This document shows, piece by piece, positions 35,243-49,100 of a DNA stretch of 64,000 bases. Below the pieces are notes generated by a model. That model had not been told where the DNA came from. It saw nothing but the letters and a program-made list of their open reading frames with translations, and did not search any database. Each line of letters starts with the position of its first letter. The stretch's first letter is position 1. Source of the DNA: Rhodamnia argentea (lineage: Eukaryota > Streptophyta > Magnoliopsida > Myrtales > Myrtaceae); assembly GCF_020921035.1 (NCBI RefSeq), contig NC_063158.1, positions 7,174,001 to 7,238,000 of the forward strand, read 5' to 3'. The translations under genes were made by a program, and so were the position numbers.

Positions 35243-38200
35243 ATGGACATGGATACCCACAACCAGGTCTTGCCTCTGTGCTCGAAATGTTCCTCTGAGA
35301 ACACCCCCCATTTGGAAATGCAAATGAACTTCGATTTTGGGGTTTTCTTTTCTCTGTTCTTCTTCAGGGGAAGCTCGTTTTGTATTCCAATTGGCAGAGC
35401 TCTTGTTCTTGGCGCGTGCGCTTCGCGCTGAACCTTAAAGGTCCAGTTCTTTTTCTGTTCTTGTTTTGGGGTGTGAGCTTCTTGTTGTTTCTGGCATTAT
35501 GATCAACCAGTTGTTGAAGCTTATAATCTGAAAGTAACCCTGGAAGTTTGCAGCCGAAATAATGTCAAAAAAGACCTTCTTTTGATGATGTTTTACAACT
35601 TGATTCTTGGTCGGTGTGTAGGGATCTCATATGAGTATAAAGCAGTCGATCTCAGGAAAGAAGAGCAATATACTGCTGGTAATTTCAGATCCTTTCTTTT
35701 AGTTATAGATCAAATTGTTCGCGAGCTTTATGTAGGTAGGCCTGAGAGTGACAATGTATGCGTAATACCTGTTGGCACGATTACCTCAAGTCTGTGAAAT
35801 CTAGTGGAGTATTCTCTAGCTCTGATAGAAGTTGTGTGCTTGATTTTGCAGAATTTGAGAAGTTAAATCCTATGTACTTCGTTCCAGTATTGGTCGATGG
35901 AGATACCATGGTTTCAGATTCTTTTGCAATTTTGCTGGTGGGTGTTATTTAGGCTATGCAGCAGAGTTTGCAATAGACGAGTTGGATGGACGGGTAACTT
36001 AGGAGTACCAATATGTATGAGGTCAACATTTAGGAGCCTTGAAAGAAGCTCCATACCTCCTTTTTCAACTCGATGCATAGTTTCCTAGCCCTTTTGCTTG
36101 ATTTGATCAGTCTGATTGGATTGAGTGCATTTTCATTTTGAATTTTTGCTAAAGCACGTGTTATCTTTGTTCAGTATTTGGAAGAAAAGTATCCTCAGAA
36201 GGCTTTGTTACCTCGCGATCTTCGATTGAAAGCTCTTAACCTCCAGGTCATTTTCTTTTTTGCGCATTCCATTCCTTTAAAGCTGAAGTTTCCCGCAGAT
36301 TTTGAGGATCATGTACACGGAACTTCAGACTATCTGCTGGATTACGCATGATCATAATTAACTAGATGCGATCTTCCATCGTTGTGCTCTCCCTTCGCTT
36401 AGCCTCTCCGTTTTGTCACTTTACAACAGACTTCAGATTCAATTTAGTAGGTGTTTTCAGTAGAATAATGACTAGCATTGTCATTTGTTTTGGCAGGCTG
36501 CAAGTATAATCAGCTCGAGCGTACAACCTCTTCAGATGCTGAATCTGCTGGTATAGTTCTGTTTGTAATGCTTTCTCTTAGGACCAAAGAAGTCTGTGAG
36601 ATGCATACTTTCTTTTCTGCAGAAGTACATTGAAGAGAAAGCTGGCCCTGAAGAGAGGCTATCATGGGCTCGATATGTAATAGAGAGAGGTTTCCAAGGT
36701 AAATGTCTCATTAAGACTGTACAAAGTGATCTCTGGAACTAACTAGGAAGCATGAGAATGGACCTCGAATTTTCTCTCCCAAAAGTAAAGTTGATGGATG
36801 ATGCATTTGATTCAAAAAGTATGCTAAGTACAAGGACTGTTTGTTCTAAACTTGAGGAACACTAGGCCATGCTTGCAGTTCCCCCGTTCCAAAGCATTAG
36901 TAATCACTTGGGTGTAATCAGAGTCCACCTTCAGTTAGGAATGAAGCACACTTTGAGCACACGGTGGAAAACATGATTTTCGAGTTGCTCACAAAACTTA
37001 GAAATTACTTTTTCGACACTTGATTGAATAAGCGGCAGCAATGATAACAGATACCTTTGGTTCATTGACATTAGCAGTATAGACTCCACCCCTCTGGCTT
37101 GTCTTCTCCTTGTAGTAATCTTACCAGTCTATTTGCATTTGTTCACTATGGTTACAGCAAGCCTATGACAAATGCATATAGCATGGTTTAAATGATGGCA
37201 TTGTTTAATTCTGTCATGTACCCTCATTCGAAAAATTGGGCGCCTTATAATTTTTTAATATAGAAACAACACAACTCGGACCATCATTTTTGAAACACCA
37301 CCTAAAGTGAAGGCTAGGCACTCTTTTGAGGCTTAACAATCACAAGATCATGATGAAAACAGCTTCAAGTTAGACATGGATATTGTGTAGATTTTACCAT
37401 ACATAATTGCAATGAGATTTTCACATTAGCAAGGCATATTTATCGGGTCAGAAAATTGGAAATCCAAACTGAAAGAGAAATAAGAAAATGTAGAACCGTC
37501 TAGTTTGGTGCTTGGAAGAGAAGAAAAACTGAATGGCTAGACATGTTCACAATAATTCTGGTCACAAACCTATCTTGTTTGCACCTTAAATTTTGTTGTA
37601 GTCTCATGAAGTATCAATGGATATTAGCAACATATGCCTGTATACCAAGCTGCAGATGTTTCTTAGCTGTGAATAAGACCAGTTTCCTCCATGTACAGCT
37701 CTCGAGAAGTTGCTAGAAAATGTTGCGACCAGATATGCCACTGGGGATGAAGTCTGCTTGGTTTGCTTCTGAATCTTCACATCTTATCTTTCCTCTCCTG
37801 TCTTTTTGTTTTTTGTGTCTCTTATTCTCTACACCAACGCTATGGACTGAAAAGTATCTATGTGAAAGAACATTTAGACTTAGATGCATATACTTCGTAA
37901 CAAGTATTTTGGACTTGTAAAAGTAATTGTCAATTGTCAAAATGTGCTAATGAGGCAAGGTAGCTGGCAATTGCTGTCCTGCCATGCTATTTGCTCTCGT
38001 TTGTCCACCAAGAAGTATGATTCTTTACTTGATATTGTTACTCTTAGTTTGCCATGCGTGCTGGGAGCCAAAGATGAACTGCATCTTGATTTCCCTCTTC
38101 CCACTTCAACTCAACAATCGATTCTCTTGTCGTGTTTTTGTATGGGACTTAGATCCCCGTATGAAATGTGAGCGGGGTTAAACTCAATAAAACGATGCAT

Positions 38201-39271
38201 CAGTAGATTAGAATAATTTGTACGAATATCCCTTCTCCTGACGTCCTTCTTTTTGAACCAGTGATTGGATTTGACTGATGTAAATGTTGCGAATCCCCTG
38301 TTACTATTCTTCCTTTGTCAAATTTTGGTGAATGCAGTATTAACAACCTGAGAATGTATGTTCTGCAGGCTGATGTGTTTTTGGCCCCACAAATAGGTGC
38401 TTCTACCTTGAGATTTCAAATTGACATGGTGAAGTTCTTTCCCTGTCTCTTTGTCTATGATCAATTCACTTTGAGTTTGCTATTATGGTTCCTGTTTCTT
38501 CCTCGTGGTCATTCGTATGTGCACATTCTTTCCTGCATATAGCGAAGCATCTCGGAAGAATTTTCAGTGAAAGCATTCTCTTGCACGAAAGATTTTTCCG
38601 TGAGTACTTAATGAGACTGATTATATACTATCCCACCTCAATTATGGCGCAATTTACATAGGCTATTCCTTGGTTTTCGAGAACTAAGGGAACGCCCATT
38701 TCAGACATGTTATATATACTTCTCTTTTATGAAGAGAGCAAATGTAGATAAATTCTGCTTAATGTTGTACAAGCATGTTGGTGCCACCCCTTTAGAAGAT
38801 TTCATCTTTGGGTTTAGTTGTCTCGCCGAGAGAACTTTCACATTTCAAATAGGGCTATAAAGATCTTCAGACGAGAGGGCCTTTGCCTCTCAATTCACAG
38901 TTCATAATAGTTTGTGAACCTACTGCCATGTATCGCAACTATAGATATGTCTTGCAAGCAAAAACATCTGAAAATATGTTCATGACGCACCTCGTGACCG
39001 AGACATCTTTATAGTATGGTACCGCATGAGGGTCTTCTAATGACGCACATTGTGTCTTGGAATGGTTAATGTCAGAGCTCTGCAATTCTCGAAACCCATC
39101 GGTGCTGGATTCATGGATAGAACATCCATTCATGTTGACTCGTGGATTGAACATCCACATTCTTTGTTGCAGGTCAAGTTCCCTACTTTGAGGAGGATAC
39201 ATGAATCTTACAAGACTTTGCCGGAATACACAGCATCATTACCGGAAAGTCAACCTGATGCCACGATCTGA
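35243..39271 (+). CDS. GSTZ1: Zeta-class glutathione S-transferase / maleylacetoacetate isomerase
   Basis: Zeta GSTs isomerise maleylacetoacetate to fumarylacetoacetate with glutathione in tyrosine breakdown. Ten exons: 35243-35266, 35368-35440, 35622-35678, 35852-35937, 36175-36246, 36497-36550, 36623-36698, 37699-37760, 38369-38428 and 39173-39271. All have GT-AG introns and phases that fit, giving 220 residues, the family length. The glutathione-site motif SSCSWRVRFAL (about residues 18-28) is intact. Next come FEKLNPMYFVPVLVDGD, SDSFAILLYLEEKYP and LLPRDL, then the helical domain with QPLQMLNLLKYIEEK, ATGDEVCLADVFLAPQ and the end ESQPDATI. The first exon (MDMDTHNQ) is the least certain: it uses a weak donor (CAG|gtcttg), but no in-frame ATG exists in exon 2. 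Introns contain no recognised element. Confidence 0.93.
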
Positions 39272-40182
39272 CCTGGGTATCTCCTTCCCAATCTCAAAGT
39301 TCGAAGCCGGAAAGTCTGATGATTCTCATGGTCAAAAGCTCTCAAATTGCCAGCCTCATCTTTGTGATGAGGCTCATTCTCTCACTTTTCATTGCACATT
39401 CTGTATGCTTATGCCCCGTTGGTGCTTTGCCCTTAAGTTTTAGGTCGGTCGTGAGCTGATTTTTAGAGTTTTTTTTTTTGTCAATTTCTCATCAAGGTTG
39501 CTACTCTAAATAATACAGGGTTGTGTAGTTTCTTTCCAGAGTTGCTGTCAAGCAATACATAAGTGCCATGATTGGGAGAAATTACTGTGAACTTTCAGAG
39601 AGCAGCGCTTCTCTCCATAGTGCTCAGAATCAATCGTGATCAGCTCAAATTAACAAATACGCAGTCAAGCATATAGATTCTAGCATTCTACGGGAACTGT
39701 GTTCAAACTTGCCAATGCAAATTTGAAAGTGAAATAATCCCGTCCCAAAAACCAAAGGAGAAAGCACTTCATTCAGCCGACCAGATCGGTGTGGCTCAGA
39801 TAGATTAGATTGTCATCACCTCGCAGTTCAGTCACCATCGCAAGCACAACCTTCTCACAATCCCCCCAAAGAAAAGACAAATAAACAGAAGAACTACAAC
39901 AAACTCTTCTTGCTTGATCCTGTATTAGGCTAAATTTATTGGCAAAATTTTCAAATAAAGACAAACGATGTTGAAGTATGATCTGTAGGTCCGGATGCTG
40001 TCAGGACGTTCCATATGACACCCTGAGGCTCTTGGTGGAGAGCAACAGCTGCTACTTTTGGTTATCCACCAGCTTGGAGATAAGTTAGAACCCCATATTG
40101 CATCTCAAATGGCAAAGCATATTCGTTGGAGCAAGATTTTCTTTGTTCTGATGCTGAATATCAGTTTACCGTATTAACTTAT
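39272..40182. other. Convergent 3' region between GSTZ and TBL2-like genes
   Basis: The two genes end facing each other, so this stretch should hold both 3' UTRs. No further gene or repeat is recognised. Confidence 0.5.
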
Positions 40183-43100
40183 CTATGAGGTTTGGAGTGC
40201 TGGGGCTGCCCAAAGCTTCACTTTTTTATCAACACTGGCAGTCGCCAAAACATCAACCCTTCTATCACCTGAGAGAGAGAGAGAGGGAGGGTCAAAAGAA
40301 AATAAAAAAGAAACAGGTAACTATAAGCATCTCTGTCTACACATATGGTAGTGCATGGATAGAGACTAGCGGAAGAGTTGAAGCAATTCTATGCTCTGGT
40401 CAAGATAAGGATGTATTCTTCCAGTTCTCTGTCTGAGAGCTATCTCACTAATGCAGGCCCCAGTACGGTGTATCAATGTGCTTCTCTAACAAGTGAAATA
40501 TCTAATACCCTTCACATATTCACAACAATGCTTGAATGCATCAGGTGAAACGCAGGCTCTTCAGGATCCATAGATTCATTAACAAGAGAAGAACAGTGCT
40601 TACTAGGCCTATATAATTTTACCTGTTTGAATACTCTGTGGTGCCCAGGACATGCATGTGATGTCACCTGCATTTAGGAATACTTTATGAGTGAAATTAC
40701 ACAACATTGACCAAAATGAAGAACTGTAAAACTCAACTAGGAATGCTGAAAAAGGTATTTAAGCCCATTAGCTGCCCCTGACAAGAATAGAGAATACAGC
40801 AGCCGGCTTGGCTGCTACACATAAAATCTTAGAACAATTATCATCTATCAACTAGTCTTATCATTTTAAGAAAAGTGCCCACTTATTGCGTCATGGTCAT
40901 GGGTAAAGTAACAGTTCTCATTTCTTTTCATCCAATTCTTCAACGGAAAGATTTATCGACAGCAGTATTAACACAATAGATAGAAAGATTGGTTATAAAC
41001 AAAGGAAAAAGTGGACAAGGAGAATGCACAGGAGCAAGCTAAAGCCCCGGGCAACTATCTCATTATCATTCACACTGCCCATGCAGTCTTTCAATATTTC
41101 TATGTTCCAATTCCAATCTCGAACAACACAGAAAGTAAAGTAGAAAATATAATGCCTTACATCTTCAAATTCACATTACAGGATTTTTATACTTAATCAT
41201 TATATGTAAGCAAGAAAATATAGCCCTTAAGTTTTCCCCTTTTCTGTGGGGAGTTTGGGGGGATTGGGTAGGTTACTGTGAGCATATAGTGGTGACCTCC
41301 AACTAATCCCATTGACCAGTCTTGTTATTCCATCCACATTTTACCATCGCCTCACAAGTACATCAACACTGTGAAGCCATAGATAAAGGAGTTCTGCCAT
41401 CTAGAGAACTGACATGAGTCATTTAACTTGACCATAAAATTTCATGTGTTACTTATTGAAGATCAAAAAGGAGGAAATGCTTCATGAAAATGTTACTGGC
41501 TGGGGCATACCATCATGAGCTTTTTCAGCTGTATCCAAAACCTTTCCAGTTTCAATGCACAGCCATTGCAACATTGAACCATGGGTTGCTGCCAGTAACT
41601 TTCCATCAGGGGATAGACTGAGGCGATCATAGTGTAAAGTAGCACCACCTGAATCGTGCAATGGGATTGGAAACACCTTTAAAGTCTTTGGATCCTCATC
41701 AAGGTGATATCGAACTTCAAGGAATAAAGAAAGAAACTTTAGAACTAAGAAGTAGGAAGTTGAGAAATACTATAACAAAGAAATGTGATAAAGCCTACAA
41801 GATATTATTAGCATCTCAGTCGGACAATAGGAAATAAAAATATCTAAGAAACTCAATACCTAGCGTATATCATATTTCTCAATCAACTAACGCCGCCTTC
41901 AGCAGATAAGAAGTTAACTTAGAGAAATATCCACTCCAATGACTCCAGGCAAAATACGAAAGTAAAACCCAATCAGCTGATCATAATTCTATCCTCAAAT
42001 ACTCTATTAGTTGTTTTCTCCGGAAGGCTCGTTTAACAAACGGATAACCTAGTAATTTGCACTTGGAAAGGCTCAGACTACCAAAAAGAATAGTAGAGAC
42101 AAAAATCTGCCCATTTCTTCCCTCCTTTTCATTCCATGAGGCCACAAACCCAACCAAAACATTCAATTTCTATAGAAATTGGTGGCAGGAGTTTAATCAA
42201 ATGAAGGACAAACACAGAATACAGTATAAACCCCCTTCCAGAATAGTTAATAAACTGCAGCTAGTTTATCTTTTGACAATAAGCCTACATGTCTTGTGAT
42301 TCTTTGTGCAGTACACAAATTGTAACTTTGAGCATGCAGCCCATACTTCAATGTTGAACCAACTCATTATACCGTTCAGGAAGCATAAGAGACATGAAGG
42401 AGCCACTTCTCGCTCCCTACAGCATACTAATTGAATCCAAAAATGCAATTAATGCAACAAGGAGTAAACAGCAAGTAACCAACTTTGATATCTCCTTTTC
42501 CTGGTGCATTTTTAGCCTTGCCCAGCACCATCCCAACCAAAAAATGGGGGATGTATTTGACCTAGCCTCAGAAATGCGCAGTTAAACAGACTGGGATAGC
42601 ACGTACCATTGATATTCCAAATTCTTATAGAGCCATCCTTTGATGCTGTAACTATTTGTTCTGAGTTTGGAGAGAAGCATAACCAAGTCACTGCACTCTA
42701 AATAAGTAAACAGGAATTTAAGAAATGAAAGTACGACCTTTAGGTATTGATACAATATTGTACCAAAGCACAATTACCACAGGAAATGAGGAGTCTTAAC
42801 AAGAAAATATAGCTATCTGGAAAACTATAATATCATCTGAATCGAAGAAAACTTAGAAACAAGAAAAGTTGAAACAATGGGAAGTCCAATACCTCTTTCA
42901 AAGAGTTCTTATACCTGGCCAAACCAGTCCGTCAAAAACCTTAAACCTGATCCAAACAAGCTTTTTTGACTTTTGACATGAATCTATTCTTCTAAATGTG
43001 GGTTTTTTTCAATCTCACGGAATGTTAGGTTCTGCTTTATGAAGGGAACGACGCTTTATGAGTTGTTGCTATGCCACAACTTCAAGGACTTCCATGGCAA

Positions 43101-46100
43101 ATGGCTGATGTGGCGATAACAAAATCAATTCTACATTATCAAAAAGAGAGGAAAAAGTGCAAGCCAATTATAGTTGGATATCGCTCGCATTTTGTGGGAG
43201 TTTAAAACAAATTAAACTCCAGCAGGATGGCTCGAGAAATTGTTAAGCATCAAGCCAAGGTAGGATATGAGACTGTTGCCCCGATTAAATCCCATGGATA
43301 ACTCAATCTGAGAGGCAAGGAGAAATCTGAAAGAACTTATTTAGGGTCAATGGTCATGCGTAATGCGATCAGATATAAAAGCCACCAACATAGATCGGGC
43401 AAGGTGGCTTCTCTTGTTCCTAGGCAATGTATGGAAAATTGTATGCTTAGGTCAAAAGGCTAAACCCAACTCTGCCTGGTCAACGAAATTTCTTTTGATG
43501 CCAAATCCAGTTAAGCCGGAGTTCACTGCTTAAACCGAGTCAAAACCTGTTTTTGACCAATTCATGGTCCAAACAAAATGATGTGGCATTGATACAGGTA
43601 GCCAGCCAGTCGGGTCCAGTTTTAAAATACGCAATGTAAGTATTTACATTCCCTACACATGCATAGCATGGTTATTCCTTACTAAAAGACGTGACACTAG
43701 AAATTATCATTCCTGTACTCAAGATATGCTTAATTTCGTTTTCTCCACAAAGATTATAAGCAAAAGTAACGCGTCTCAATTCACGGCAGCTTGAATGAAA
43801 CAGATAATTGAACGGAGAAGACACTTGACCAAATATAACCAAAGTCAAAGAACATTCATGGACTTATCACCTTGTGTCCCTTAAGCTGCATGACTTTTGT
43901 AACTCCCTTCACAGAACCATCTTTTGAATAAACAATCTCCCAGACCTGCCAAAACATATGCACGAGGTAAACATAACAAGAAGCATAAGACTGTGACATG
44001 GATGGCAGCACGTACCACAGCAGAGTGATAGACTATCTGCCTAATTTAAAAACTGCATCCAAGTTTTTTCAACAAAAGAAGCGGAGTGGTGCTTGTAAGC
44101 AAAGACTCTTATGAAGGGCTAAGTCTCAATCTGTTACTTACAGTCACATGTTCACCAAAAGCAAGAACACTAGGAATTCCGTTGAGACAATGAAGATACT
44201 ACATTGTCTAGTTCCCAGTAGTGGCCGAGGAAACTAAACTTTTAGAATAGTATAATCAGAGGGGTAGTGATCTCAAAGTTCTTAATTGCAATTACTCTCT
44301 CCATATTCTAGTTCTTTCGATTGAGTGACGACGTTTTTGGGTGAGGGCCATCTTTTGATAGCTGACTCAAGGATGCTTCTATTCCAAACAAAATTTTGAC
44401 TTAATATTTAGACGTTGTCATTTTTAATGAATATTATCAAAATGTTTTCAATATGAACATGGTTTGATCTTTTGATAAAGAGGCTTGTAAATTGGTTTTG
44501 ATTTGCAAAATTGTGGCTCTTCAGTTTTCTTCATACTTCTAATTTAAGAACAACAAGACATGCATGAGATTTCTACATTTTACATTTAGTCATCAAAGAC
44601 AACGTTTCATATTTCAATTCAAATACAGTCAAAAACAGTAGGTCTGTTATTTGTAGGCAAAAGGACACCTGGAGTGCTAATATTTGTGCACGGCGCTCAC
44701 TTTAGTGTCAATATTTTTTTTCGATCACTTAAGTGCCAAATCGGAGAAAAAACGATCATTTTAATGCTAACGGCGAGAAATTCTGACCAACTAATTACGT
44801 GTCATTTATTTTTAATTGTTTAACATTACGTGGCAATTTTTTTAAAAAAATTAGTCCACGTGGACTTTTAAACTTAAAAATGAGTTACTTTTTTAAAAAT
44901 TAACTTTAAACAGAAAAACAAGGTAAAAGACCACAAAGCTCTCACCGTCACCGCCCCACCATCGCCGGCAATGGCCAGCAAGGGTGGGGAATGGCCAAGG
45001 TGGGTCAACGTGGCTGGGCGAGGCTCGACCTCACAGATCTAGGCGAGGCTCGACCTCACAAATCTGGGCAAGGTCGGCCTCGCCATGGGTCTACGAGGCC
45101 TCGGCCAGGCCTCAAACTCGACGACCCCCCTCGGCCATCCCCTACCCTCGCCGCTGCAACTTCTATTTTTTTTTAAGCTTATTTTTAAATTTTTAATACA
45201 ACCCTCCAACTCAGGAAGTACAGTCAGATTCTTAGGACCGAGACTATCTCAGCTCATATCGGTCATTTTAAGCGGTGTCTACAGAAAGCAGCTTTGAACA
45301 TGACATTCATTCGTACCCAATTACATTAGAATTTTTTTATTAATTTTTAGCTTTTTTTATTGCTAATCGGGATCTTCCGACGAGCCACGTAGATGCCACG
45401 TAAGATTTCCAGCGAAGCTCACCGGAGTTGGCAATGAAATAACCGTTTTTCAAAAAAATTGACAGTTAAGTGATCAATATATAGGCACCAAAATGAGCGT
45501 CGTTCACAAATATTGGCACTCCAAGTGTTCTTTTACCGTAATTTGTATATAAGACCTATTCCTATCAGACAGCAGTAGAAGATGAAATATTGCACGGATA
45601 ATATGCTTATCAGACACCAAACTAATGACGATTTTATAGACTGCAGCCACTATCAGACATAACCCAGATATACTATCCAAAAGAAGCACCATTTCAGCTG
45701 AACAATTAATCAAGGATGATTTACCTTAACATCGGCGGTAAAAGCTGCAGCAGCAATAAAACGGCCATTGGGTGAGATAGCAGACATAGTGTTCTTCAAT
45801 TGATTTGTATCGACATTCCCCAATATCTTCCCAGTTTTTGCATGCCAAATTATGATGTCAGTTCCTGGACAGGATGCAAAAGATTACTGCAAAATAGAAA
45901 AGGTTTTACAAGCTCTAACACAATATGCTAAATGGCCATTGTGATGTTCCATCATGACAGTTGCTGCAAAGACAAGGAACTACATTTGCTGGTCATTCTT
46001 ACAATTATGCTAGTAGTAATGACTGAAAATAGCCATCATCTTATACTTTACATTATTCTGCGACCTAATTAATAATCATATGAATTTGGAAGCTCCTACT

Positions 46101-49100
46101 AAAGAATTCAGAGATGTTAGAAACACAGACAGCCTCTTTGGCAATAGTAAGTTGAAAAAAGAGGAGGAGAGAGGACCACATAAATGAAGCAGAAAAGAGG
46201 CACCATGACACCAGTCAAAAAAGTAGCCAGAAAAAAAGAAAAAAAAAAAATCAAGCTCCTGCAATTTATCCCAAAGACTACTTTCTAAACAGCTTTAGAT
46301 CCCTCCAAGAGGAAGTGTGAAACATTTTGACGCATAATAATTCATTGAACGACATTAAGTTGCACTCATCCCATGTGCAAATACATTACGACATAAAGGA
46401 TGCTACAGAGACCACATTTAAGGCACAATGATTCATATGCCAATATTGATTCCTTCGCGTAACCTGATGGAACTATTTGTCATATCACTGATTCAAACTA
46501 CGAAAATATGGGCAACATCTAGAAACTTTGCATTGAGATATTAATAAATACACTAGCTTGCACAAAAAATTGTTTTTGCATCAATTTTTTTTTTTTGGGT
46601 AGGTTTTTTGCATCAATTCAAAGCCCTGAAAGTTTGTCGTTTTCAATTTCCGCCCCATATAGGAAACAACCCTAGGGGGAGGACGATAAGACTTTCTCTG
46701 CACAGCCAGTTGGAGTGCATCAACTAAATGAACTAACACCAATCACCTTAACTTATGAAATCTCAATCTCAATGTTCTAACTCAACTATGTTTACCAGAT
46801 GCAAGAACATTGGCTAGTCCAAAAGAAATTTGTGTTAAAACAAACATAAGATTGAGCTAGTTTAGGACACATTTTGGAGATAAACTCCGCACCTTCTGAA
46901 CAAGATACAATTATTGTACTCCTATCGCCGTTGTCATAATTTGCAGTAGCCCCAGAAAGGGTCAATATTGCTCTCTGCTCGTGAACTTTGGGATGCTCCC
47001 ACTTGATTTCAGGCATAGGTAGCTTAGTCTGCTGCTTATCGCTGTCTGAATTTTTAGGCTTCTCTTCTCCATACATATACAGAGAACAACCAGACAAATT
47101 TTGAGATGCCACAATTACCGATGATACATCATCACCAAATGCAACAGCAGTTGGATGGCCTCCAGCAGGCAAGTTAATCCTCAGAAATCTGCAGATGAGA
47201 GTTGTCAAGTGAAAAACTAAACAACCTGATCAATCACCAAGCTTGTCAGAGAGACATACTTAAAACTTTTGTTTGATGCATCATCCAACTTGAACACCCT
47301 TACAACACCATCAGCACAAGCTGCATGTAGAAACAAGTGATGTGTAAATAAGATCTCACATTAATAAAGCCGCTCAATAGTATTCTGTTTAAGCCACCCC
47401 CGATATCCTAAACACGAACACCGCATGAATTGGGGATGGATGACGCATTTTCTTTCCAGCAAAGAAGAATTTTTTTTTTTATATGAAATTGAGTACTAAG
47501 GATCCAAGTCCCCTTCTTTTGCATTTCACTTGACAAATTTAGATGTACTCTTACATCTTAGTAAAGCAAAAATAGGATAAATCTCAAAGTTCAAGAGCTG
47601 GCACTTTCATTTTGTGTCCAGTTGACACAAAAAGTTATAACAAAAAAGAGCATCCTACGCACATGTAAAGTAATGAACTTATACTGAATTGACTTGTATC
47701 AAAATGCAATTTTTCAGCATACTTGAAAGCAGCAATTTCAGATAAAGCACACAGAACACAATTTTACATTTTATGCTCAACTGATTGGACAGTATATGAG
47801 CAAATGAATAAGGATACTTCAAGATTTCCACAACAAACACCTCATTACATTTCACTCTTTTGGAGGTCGACCTCTCACATACCAACAAAAGAGCTAAAAC
47901 CATATTCAGTAAGAAGGCACAAATAGAGAATAGTGTTTCTGTCACTTTTCTCTTCATAGCAAGGCCCTGGCAGAGAGCTCTTCTAACATATCAACTGAAA
48001 CGAGGCAACGCAAAGCCTATACTTTTTTTTTCCTTCTTTAAAGAATGATGGTTAGGTGAATGAGATTAGATGGTTAATTCATGGTCTAGGATCTACCCAA
48101 CTAGTTGCGCTTCCTCAACATCAAAATACATGTATGCTGAATGGAATAGAACAGAGTTCTCTCATCCTCCATAATAAACAACCAAAACAACTTTTAAGTA
48201 GCATTCCAGTGCTTCTAATTGACTCCCCTTTTTACTACTACTTATGACCACTTGTTTCCTTGGGTCACAGGGAGATAATGAGATTCAAACTTGGTTTCAA
48301 TTTTTATGACCACTTTTCAACTAGCTTTCATCCACTAAGATGCACTTACATGCACTTATAGGAAACTCAATTCTTCTTGCATAAAGAAACAGTAAAAATC
48401 ACTGAAGATAACATCAAAATAGTTAATTAGCATTCATTTAGTAAGGTGCAGCACATGAAATATGGATGCTACTTTACATGCTAATCAAAGAAACTTAAAT
48501 TTTCAAAAGAAAACCAACTCACAGTGTGATTCTTCAACCTTGAGGTCACACACTGTTAAAATAATTTTCTATGTTTATTGATACCATATCTTCCAGTGTA
48601 AGGAACCTTACGTTACCTGTTGCCAAACTTTGTCCATCAGAAGCAAAACATAGCCCTGTGACTGAATCGCCATGACCTTTTAAAGTATTCAGATCCAAAT
48701 GATGATGCCTCTTGTGTTTATCCTACATTCCAGAATTATCCAGCAAGCAAATTATACAAGCTACTATTGCATCGACGATAAAAGCTTAGCAACTTATCTT
48801 AAGAGAGACGGACAAAAAATCTGCAAAAGGAGATTAAACTCAAACGAATCTCCATGGATATTAGAAATAGTATGTCTGAACATTGCTTGGACACTCAGAA
48901 CCTGCTGCATCAGAACATTCAAGTCGGTCCATCATTGACAGGCTCACTTTTTCGACACTCGTACCTCTTTTATCACTAGCATTACCGTAAGCAGAACAAA
49001 GCCAGCCAATGAAGATCCATAACAACTCGGTCATACTGCTCGCTGGACGTTTTCGTCCCCCAAAGCCCCCAAATCAAACAAATTAACTAGATTTAACCAC

